From NCBI GenBank assembly GCA_038327685.1, contig JBBQLH010000157.1, positions 1-5,511 of the forward strand: DNA of 5,511 bases, in the 5' to 3' direction. Positions 1 to 4,706 of this stretch are shown here, in pieces (positions within the stretch are counted from its first letter, which is position 1; the number at the start of each line of letters is the position of its first letter). The notes below the pieces were generated by a model, which saw nothing but the letters and a program-made list of their open reading frames with translations, was not told where the DNA came from and made no database searches. Made by a program: the position numbers and the translations under genes. The stretch is from DASQFQ01 sp038327685 (GTDB taxonomy: Bacteria > Actinomycetota > Thermoleophilia > Solirubrobacterales > Solirubrobacteraceae).

Positions 1-154
1 CCGGGTGCAGCTCGACAACGGCCACGTCGTCCTCGGGCATGTCGCGGGCAAGATGCGACGGTTCCGCATCCGGATCCTGCCGGGGGATCGGGTGCGCGTC
101 GAGGTCTCGCCGTACGACCTCGACCGCGCGCGGATCGTCTACCGGCATCGGTGA
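1..154 (+). CDS. infA: Translation initiation factor IF-1, 3' part (5' end outside window)
   Basis: The reading frame from base 2 to the TGA at 152-154 gives 50 residues that match the C-terminal two thirds of IF-1, the small OB-fold protein that occupies the A site of the 30S subunit during initiation. Visible family signatures are NGHVVLGHVAGKMR, then IRILPGDRVRVEVSPYDL, then the terminal RARIVYRHR. IF-1 is normally about 72 residues, so roughly 22 residues lie upstream of the window. Residues that are usually Lys or small polar, and often aromatic, just after KMR (KMRxxYIRIL in typical proteins) are RFR here, so the copy is slightly divergent but looks intact. It is followed not by rpmJ and rpsM, the usual neighbours, but by thiL, which begins within its last codons. 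It could be a second, stand-alone infA copy. The family assignment is firm; its status as main or extra copy cannot be decided here. Confidence 0.93.
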   Translation, partial: RVQLDNGHVVLGHVAGKMRRFRIRILPGDRVRVEVSPYDLDRARIVYRHR

Positions 155-1100
155 GCTCGCGCTGATCGACGCGATCGGGGCGGCGCTGGAGCGCCGCCCC
201 GGAACGCGCGTCATCCGCTGGCTGGGCGACGACGCGGCCGTCGTGCGCGCCGGCCCGCTCGCCGTGACCTCGGTCGACGCGATGGTCGAGGGCACGCACT
301 TCCGCCTCGGCCCCCGCTGCGGCCCCGAGGACGTCGGCCACCGCGCGCTGGCCGGCGCCCTCTCCGACCTCGCGGCGATGGGCGCGGCCCCCGGCGAGGC
401 GTACCTCTGCGTCGTGCTGCCGCCGGCGCTCGGCGAGGCCGGAGTGCTAGCGCTGCACCGCGGCGCCGAGGCGCTCGCGAGCGAGACGGCGACGACGATC
501 GCCGGCGGCGACCTCACGAGCGGCCCCGCGCTGATGGTCGCGGTGACCGTGGTCGGCTGGGCCGACTCGCCCGAGGAGCTCGTGGGGCGCGACGGCGCGC
601 GGCCGGGCGACCTCGTCGGTGTGACCGGCGCGCTCGGCGCGTCGGCGGCGGGCCTCGCCGTGCTCGAGCAGCGCGCTTCCGGCGACGACGCGCTCGTGCG
701 CCGCCACCTGCGCCCGACGCCGCGGCTGGCGGAGGGCCGCGCCCTGGCGGCGGCCGGCGCGAGCGCGATGCTCGACGTCTCCGACGGGCTCGCCTCCGAC
801 GCCCGCCGGCTCGCGCAGGCGAGCGGCGTGCGGATCGTGCTCGACGCGGCGGCGCTGCCGATCGCTGCGGGCGTCCGCGAGGTCGCCGCGGCGCTGGGCG
901 CCGATCCCGTCGAGCTCGCCGCGACGGGCGGCGAGGACTACGAGCTGTGCGCGTGCGTGCCGCCGGAGCGGCGCGAGGCGGCCGAGGCCGCGGGGCTCAC
1001 GTGGGTCGGCGAGGTCGCGGAGGGGCCGGCGGACATGACGTGGAGGGGAGCCGCAGCCGGCGCGGAGCGGTGGCGCGGCTGGGAGCACGGCGGGGGCTGA
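147..1100 (+). CDS. thiL: Thiamine-monophosphate kinase
   Basis: ThiL phosphorylates thiamine monophosphate with ATP to give thiamine diphosphate, the last step of cofactor synthesis in the cytoplasm. Family motifs appear in order, numbering from base 147: GELALID (2-8), the metal/ATP-binding LGDDAAVV (GDD at 27-29), VDAMVEGTHF, ALSDLAAMGA, IAGGDLTSGP, a glycine-rich GVTGALGASAAGLAVL, RHLRPTPRL, DVSDGL (SDG at 212-214) and GGEDYEL (261-267). At 317 residues it is close to the roughly 325 of the E. coli enzyme and all key acidic motifs are kept, so it should be active. The start is a problem. The frame is open back to an ATG at 39, but that would add 36 residues made of out-of-frame infA codons. 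No ATG, GTG or TTG lies between 39 and the conserved GEL. The best-fitting position is the ATC at 147, which overlaps the infA stop by 8 bases and suggests translational coupling. CTG 162 is a weaker option. Confidence 0.93.
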   Translation: MGELALIDAIGAALERRPGTRVIRWLGDDAAVVRAGPLAVTSVDAMVEGTHFRLGPRCGPEDVGHRALAGALSDLAAMGAAPGEAYLCVVLPPALGEAGVLALHRGAEALASETATTIAGGDLTSGPALMVAVTVVGWADSPEELVGRDGARPGDLVGVTGALGASAAGLAVLEQRASGDDALVRRHLRPTPRLAEGRALAAAGASAMLDVSDGLASDARRLAQASGVRIVLDAAALPIAAGVREVAAALGADPVELAATGGEDYELCACVPPERREAAEAAGLTWVGEVAEGPADMTWRGAAAGAERWRGWEHGGG

Positions 1101-1112
1101 CCCCCGCCGCGC
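1085..1112. terminator. GC-rich hairpin between converging genes, probable bidirectional terminator
   Basis: Bases 1088-1096 pair perfectly with 1101-1109 (9 bp, almost all G-C) around a four-base loop CTGA at 1097-1100. Two more pairs (1085-1086 with 1111-1112) extend the stem past one mismatch. The loop holds the TGA stop of thiL, and on the other strand the hairpin begins 10 bases past the stop of the FlgM-like gene. No T-tract follows on either strand, so it resembles the U-less hairpins reported at actinobacterial gene ends rather than a classical intrinsic terminator. Position between converging units and stem strength support a shared terminator; this remains inference. Confidence 0.6.
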
Positions 1113-1118
1113 GGCACT

Positions 1119-1421
1119 TCAGAGCGTCTGCTTGCGGTCGCTCGGCGCGACGCCGCCGGCGGTCAGGCGCTCGAGGATCGCGTCCGCGACCAGGCGCGGA
1201 TCCACGTCATAGCCGCTCTTCTTCAGGCGCGTTCGCATTCTTTCCACTTCCATCGTCCGTGATTGGGCCTGCTCTGGGTCAGGGCAGGCGATGACACGGG
1301 CCGCTCGCCCGAACCGTCCCGCCGCCTGGAGTAGGAGCTCCGTGAGCTCGTCCTGCCTGGGGTATCGGAGTGCAGTGGTCATCGCACGAGCTTCATCGAC
1401 GGGAATACGACGACCGTTCAT
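1119..1421 (-). CDS. Small protein with FlgM-like (anti-sigma-28) C-terminal segment
   Basis: A 100-residue cytoplasmic-looking protein with no signal peptide or membrane segment. Residues 58-86 (EVERMRTRLKKSGYDVDPRL onward to AILERL) follow the FlgM C-terminal pattern: a helix, a K/R-x-G-Y-x-V-D-P turn, then the V/IA-x-AIL-x-x-L helix. In FlgM this part binds and holds flagellar sigma-28. The N-terminal half (residues 20-50: Arg-rich helix, then a lone Cys at 46 in IACPDPEQ) is not recognised. The chosen ATG at 1421 is the first one after the sortase stop, 31 bases downstream of it, so the gene is probably last in that operon. Neither this ATG nor those at 1382, 1253 or 1238 has a clear ribosome site; a purine-rich stretch precedes 1238. 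GC is clearly below that of neighbouring genes over 1201-1440. There are no flagellar genes or sigma factor in the window, so a sigma-28 partner is unproven; it may be a FlgM-like regulator of another sigma factor, or only a resemblance. Confidence 0.62.
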   Translation of the reverse strand: MNGRRIPVDEARAMTTALRYPRQDELTELLLQAAGRFGRAARVIACPDPEQAQSRTMEVERMRTRLKKSGYDVDPRLVADAILERLTAGGVAPSDRKQTL

Positions 1422-1452
1422 GGGGTCTTGGCCTGATTCTCGCCGCGGGGGG

Positions 1453-2133
1453 TCAGGCAATGCGATCGCCCTTCGGGCGCGTGTCGACGAGGCGGGCGAA
1501 GACGACGATCCGCTTCGCGGCCGAGTAGAGCGGGTGGCAGGCCGACAGGACCAGGCGGTCATAGCTCGTGCGGCGGGTCACCCAGACGGCCGTGGGCGGC
1601 ACGATCCGCCGTCGCTCGACCGTGTACACGAAGGTCCCGTAGGGCATCGTCAGCTCGATCCGGTCGCCCTGGCCGAGCTGGTCGAGCCGGCGGAAAGGCG
1701 CGCCGTAGGTCGTCCTGTGCCCGGCGATCGCGACGGTGCCGTGGGTCCCCGGGAGCGGCGTCCCCGGGTAGTGGCCGGGACCCATGCGCAGGCTCGACGT
1801 GTCCGTGCCCGCGACCACGACCGAGGACACCCCGATCGAGGGCATGCGAATGCGCCCTAGCGGCTCGCCGTCGCCCGTGCGCCGGTTCAGCGCGCGCGAC
1901 GCGTAGGCCAGTCGGCGGTCGAGCGTCCCGAGCCGCGACAGCACGCGGCGATCGACCGCGTTCGGCTCGGTGCCCTCGAGCTTGGCGAGCTTGTGGTCGA
2001 GCTTGCCCTGCTGGAGGCGTGAGTACAGGGCCGACACCGGCTCCTGCCACACGAGCGTCGCCACCGCGTCGGCCAGCAGCAGTCCGCCGACGACGACGAG
2101 GACGAGCGAGAGAGGTCTGACAAAGCGCCGCAC
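1453..2133 (-). CDS. Membrane-anchored sortase (class E/D-like cysteine transpeptidase)
   Basis: A sortase of 226 residues. Sortases act at the outer face of the membrane, cutting a C-terminal sorting signal in a secreted protein and joining it to peptidoglycan or another protein. One N-terminal membrane anchor spans residues 8-28. A charged, probably helical linker of about 60 residues (30-90) precedes the beta-barrel domain, which opens at GRIRMPSIGV (93-102). The catalytic triad is visible: His139 in AIAGHRTTYGAPF, Cys199 in LVLSACHP and Arg208 in AAKRIVVFA. The usual TLxTC signature reads VLSAC, but all three catalytic residues are present. The start is GTG at 2133, 15 bases after the upstream stop; a GGAGG sits almost against it, too close for a normal ribosome site, so coupling to the upstream gene is likely. 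The fold and function class are secure; the sub-class is a judgement from motif style. No LPxTG/LAxTG-type substrate is encoded in the window. Confidence 0.92.
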   Translation of the reverse strand: MRRFVRPLSLVLVVVGGLLLADAVATLVWQEPVSALYSRLQQGKLDHKLAKLEGTEPNAVDRRVLSRLGTLDRRLAYASRALNRRTGDGEPLGRIRMPSIGVSSVVVAGTDTSSLRMGPGHYPGTPLPGTHGTVAIAGHRTTYGAPFRRLDQLGQGDRIELTMPYGTFVYTVERRRIVPPTAVWVTRRTSYDRLVLSACHPLYSAAKRIVVFARLVDTRPKGDRIA

Positions 2134-2148
2134 CCCTCCATTGTGGCG

Positions 2149-3924
2149 CTAACGCCTCAGCGCCGACTCAGTTCCGCCCAGCGACCCCGGCCCCGCGTAG
2201 CCCAGCGGCCCGCGCGTGCGGATCGGCTCGGGCTCGTCCGCCTTGACGACGCGGCGGCGCGTGCGCACCACGGCGACCACGCCGCAGAAGCAGCCGGCGA
2301 GCACCGAGAGCACCAGCGCGGCGAGGGGTGAGATGTGCCCGCCCGCGGTGATCAGGAACGCGAGCCAGGCGAGGTCGAGCGGCCCGAGGCCGAGCGCGAG
2401 CGCGTACTGGACCGCCATCAGCGCAGGCAGCGCGAGCCCCACGAGCACGAGGCAGACCCGTACGCGGCCCGAGGTCGCCGTGCCGGGCGCGGTCGCGAAC
2501 AGCCACCCGTGCGCCGCCGGCACGAGCACGGCGCCCGCGAGCGGATTGAACGCCCACACGACCACGGCGAGCACGTTGATCGTCACCCCGAGCGCCGCCG
2601 CGGCGCCACCGGCCGAGACCGTCGCGGGCAGCCGCAGGCTCCGCACGAGGACGGGCCGCGGCCCGAGCCACGCCAGCGCCAGCACGAGCGGGGCCGAGAC
2701 CAGCGCCGCGATCCGCCAGCCCCGCAACGGCAGCGTCTCGGGCAGTACGGGGCCGAACGGCGCGTCGACGGCGCCCGTGAACCCGAGCAGCCGGATCCAC
2801 AGCCAAGCGAGCAGGAACGGCACCGTCGCGGCCCCGACCCACGCGATCCAGCGCGCCACGGGCAGCCGGCGCCGGCGAGCGCCGAAGAAGGCGTCGATCG
2901 CCGCGAGCAGCGGCGGCAGCAGCAGCGTCCCGACGAGCAGCCGGATCGCCCAGTCGGGCAGCAGGCGCCGCACGGTGATGATCCCGCCGCCCTCGTTGGC
3001 GAAGGGCCCGCCATCGCTGCGCGAAACGCGCCCGTCGAGCGCGATCACCGCGCGCATCGCCGCGCGGCCGAGGGCGTCGAGGCGGTTCTCCGACACCCTC
3101 GCGCGCGGTCCCGGGCCGCGCTCGCCGGACGCCTGGAGCAGCACCGCAGGCAGCCCGCCGGCAGCCGCCTCGCCCTGCTCGGAGACGGTCAGCGGCAGGG
3201 CCCGCCGCGCCCACTGGCCGATCGCGCGCGAGCCGCCCGCCTGCACACCGGCCTCCTGGCGCACCGCGCGCTCGAGCGTGCGGCGGACACCCATCGGGGC
3301 GGCGTCGCGGTCGTTGGACCAGGGGACGATCCAGGGCTTGTGGATCTTGGTGCTGGCGAGGTCGCCGAGCACGATCGCGGCGTCGACCGGCCCGTCGGCC
3401 CGCTCGGCGAACGCGCGCGCGCCGGCAGCGCCCGCGCTGCCGCCCGAGGTCGAGACGAGGACCAGCGTCGAGGAGAGGTCGCGCACCTTGAACACGCGCG
3501 CGAACTCGAGCAGCGCCGCCGTGCCCGACAGCTCCGCGAGCGCCGGCGACCCGCGGGCGTCGCGATGGGCCATCACGACGATCCGCCGGCTCGACAGGCC
3601 CGGCCGCACGCCGACCACGGTCTCGAGCTTCGCGCTGCCGTCGGCGGTCCGCGCGCCGTCGGTCCTGCGGCTGACGCGGAAGCCGTTGGCGCGGAAGGAC
3701 TCGGCGACGCGGGCGGCCAGCGCGCGGTCGGCGGCCGAACCGGCCGGGCGGTCGGGGAACGCATCGCCCAGCTGCTGCATCGAGTCGAACGCGCGCGAGC
3801 CGTCGAAGCCCGGGGCGAACGGCGTGGTGACCGCCGCAGGGCGGTCGGCAAGGGAGAAGGCGGCAATGAACAGCGCGACCACCGCCGGGGCGAACGCCGC
3901 CCGGTAGACCCTGACGTCGGGCAC
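2149..3924 (-). CDS. Polytopic membrane protein with degenerate M28 peptidase-like domain
   Basis: About 591 residues from GTG 3924. A membrane anchor (8-25) is followed by an extracytoplasmic domain of about 300 residues with M28 zinc aminopeptidase layout, then about six to eight membrane helices (near 325-347, 358-380, 403-421, 437-460, 489-511, 531-553) and a basic, Pro/Gly-rich cytoplasmic tail. The M28 match rests on RRIVVMAHRDA (His120, Asp122), the SGTAALLEFAR helix (133-143), a VLVS strand, AAIVLGDL (Asp188) and GGLPAVLL (256-263). Key metal and catalytic residues seem lost: the usual AND Asp aligns with Ala130, the Glu-Glu pair with Gly162-Ser163, and the last His of SDH with Gln250 (SEQ). 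It is therefore probably not a peptidase but a binding or scaffold protein. It starts the minus-strand operon. An ATG at 3954 would add 10 residues (MDTWAGYPRP). I prefer 3924 because the signal-anchor then starts normally and a TACCCT box sits just upstream; 3954 remains possible. Confidence 0.85.
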   Translation of the reverse strand: MPDVRVYRAAFAPAVVALFIAAFSLADRPAAVTTPFAPGFDGSRAFDSMQQLGDAFPDRPAGSAADRALAARVAESFRANGFRVSRRTDGARTADGSAKLETVVGVRPGLSSRRIVVMAHRDARGSPALAELSGTAALLEFARVFKVRDLSSTLVLVSTSGGSAGAAGARAFAERADGPVDAAIVLGDLASTKIHKPWIVPWSNDRDAAPMGVRRTLERAVRQEAGVQAGGSRAIGQWARRALPLTVSEQGEAAAGGLPAVLLQASGERGPGPRARVSENRLDALGRAAMRAVIALDGRVSRSDGGPFANEGGGIITVRRLLPDWAIRLLVGTLLLPPLLAAIDAFFGARRRRLPVARWIAWVGAATVPFLLAWLWIRLLGFTGAVDAPFGPVLPETLPLRGWRIAALVSAPLVLALAWLGPRPVLVRSLRLPATVSAGGAAAALGVTINVLAVVVWAFNPLAGAVLVPAAHGWLFATAPGTATSGRVRVCLVLVGLALPALMAVQYALALGLGPLDLAWLAFLITAGGHISPLAALVLSVLAGCFCGVVAVVRTRRRVVKADEPEPIRTRGPLGYAGPGSLGGTESALRR

Positions 3925-3988
3925 AGGCCGAGGGTATCCAGCCCACGTATCCATCCCCGCCCACCCCGGGCCCTACGCTGTCTCCACC
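3925..3988. promoter_or_regulatory. Divergent promoter region between the M28-like operon and the two-component genes
   Basis: This 64-base gap must serve both divergent units. On the plus strand TACGCT at 3974-3979 fits an actinobacterial TAnnnT -10 box, 9 bases before the regulator's GTG. On the minus strand TACCCT (3936 down to 3931) ends 6 bases before GTG 3924. No Shine-Dalgarno sequence precedes either GTG, so both messages could be leaderless. No convincing -35 hexamer is seen on either side. If the M28-like gene starts at ATG 3954, the gap shrinks to 34 bases and the minus-strand box falls inside the gene. The boxes are short and degenerate, so this is a suggestion. Confidence 0.4.
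3934..3953. repeat. Direct heptamer repeat GTATCCA, candidate operator
   Basis: GTATCCA occurs at 3934-3940 and again at 3947-3953, separated by GCCCAC, a 13-base period in otherwise very GC-rich DNA. OmpR/PhoB-family regulators commonly bind tandem half-sites spaced about one helical turn, and such a regulator gene starts 35 bases away. The copy at 3934 overlaps the candidate minus-strand -10 box, which would suit repression of the sortase operon. Two 7-mers can recur by chance, so support is limited. Confidence 0.3.
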
Positions 3989-4693
3989 GTGTCCGACCGC
4001 CCACCGCGGATCCTGCTCGTCGACGACGAGCAGCCGATCCAGACGCTGCTGTCGTTCCCGCTGCAGCGCGACGGCTACGAGGTGATCGCGGCGTCGGACG
4101 GCCAGGAGGCGCTCGCGCGCTTCTCCGAGCAGTCGTTCGATCTCGTCGTGCTCGATCTGATGCTGCCCAAGGTCGACGGGCTCGAGGTGTGCCGGCGGCT
4201 GCGCGCGCGCTCCGCGGTGCCGATCATCATGCTGACCGCGAAGTCGGAGGAGATCGACAAGGTGCTCGGGCTCGAGCTCGGCGCGGACGACTACATCACC
4301 AAGCCGTTCTCGATGCGCGAGTTCCGCTCGCGGGTGAAGGCCGCCCTGCGGCGCGCCGGGATGGCGCGCGCGCATCTCGACGGCGACGTGCCGCTCGAGG
4401 TGCGCGAGCTGCGCATCGACCCCGCCAAGCGCGCGGTGACCCTGCACGGCGAGGTGGTACCGACCACGTTCGTGGAGTTCGAGATCCTCAGCGCGCTGGC
4501 ATCGAGCCCCGGGCGCGTGTTCACGCGCGACATGCTGCTGACGCGCATCTGGGGGGACTCCGCCTACCGCGACCCGCGCACCGTCGACGTCCACATCCGC
4601 CACCTGCGCGAGAAGCTCGAAGCCGACGCCAAGGAGCCCGAGTACGTCTTCACCGTGCGCGGCGTCGGCTACCGCTTCCGCGACGAGGAGTGA
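3989..4693 (+). CDS. OmpR/PhoB-family response regulator
   Basis: A 234-residue two-domain DNA-binding regulator. The receiver domain (about 6-120) has the acidic pair Asp12-Asp13 in LLVDDEQ, the phospho-acceptor Asp56 in VVLDLMLPKVDG, the switch Thr83 in IIMLTAKSEE, Tyr102 and Lys105-Pro106 in DDYITKPF. All residues needed for phosphorylation are present. The winged-helix domain (about 134-232) ends in the family signature RTVDVHIRHLREKLE with FTVRGVGYRF. Length is typical for the family. GTG 3989 is chosen because the receiver begins six residues later; no Shine-Dalgarno is seen and a -10-like box lies just upstream, so the message may be leaderless. The kinase gene begins 13 bases after the stop, making a normal two-component operon. 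Its signal and targets are unknown; the divergent sortase operon is an obvious candidate target by position only. Confidence 0.96.
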   Translation: MSDRPPRILLVDDEQPIQTLLSFPLQRDGYEVIAASDGQEALARFSEQSFDLVVLDLMLPKVDGLEVCRRLRARSAVPIIMLTAKSEEIDKVLGLELGADDYITKPFSMREFRSRVKAALRRAGMARAHLDGDVPLEVRELRIDPAKRAVTLHGEVVPTTFVEFEILSALASSPGRVFTRDMLLTRIWGDSAYRDPRTVDVHIRHLREKLEADAKEPEYVFTVRGVGYRFRDEE

Positions 4694-4697
4694 TTGC

Positions 4698-4701
4698 GGA
4701 G
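4698..4701 (+). promoter_or_regulatory. Ribosome binding site for the histidine kinase gene
   Basis: GGAG at 4698-4701 lies five bases before ATG 4707, in the short gap after the regulator's stop codon. It fixes the kinase start and is the only well-spaced Shine-Dalgarno sequence seen in front of a gene in this window; the other genes appear leaderless or coupled. Confidence 0.6.
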
Positions 4702-4706
4702 CTGAG

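Noticed and set aside
151..165. GTG at 151 as thiL start with a GTGA overlap of the infA stop
   Set aside because: It is out of frame with thiL and reaches TGA after four codons.
447..1088. Antisense open frame across thiL
   Set aside because: Low-complexity Arg/Ala-rich shadow of thiL, whose full set of family motifs is on the plus strand.
1422..1562. Upstream extension of the FlgM-like frame to an ATG at 1562
   Set aside because: It would overlap the sortase C-terminus, including the codons just after its catalytic Cys, and gives a Ser/Arg-rich out-of-frame sequence.
1291..1860. Plus-strand open frame opposite the sortase and FlgM-like genes
   Set aside because: No domain motifs, Arg/Pro-rich, and opposed to a sortase with an intact catalytic triad.
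2731..2745. LPETL in the M28-like protein as a possible sortase sorting signal
   Set aside because: It lies in the middle of a multi-helix membrane region, lacks the final Gly and is not followed by a C-terminal helix and tail end; chance resemblance is likelier.
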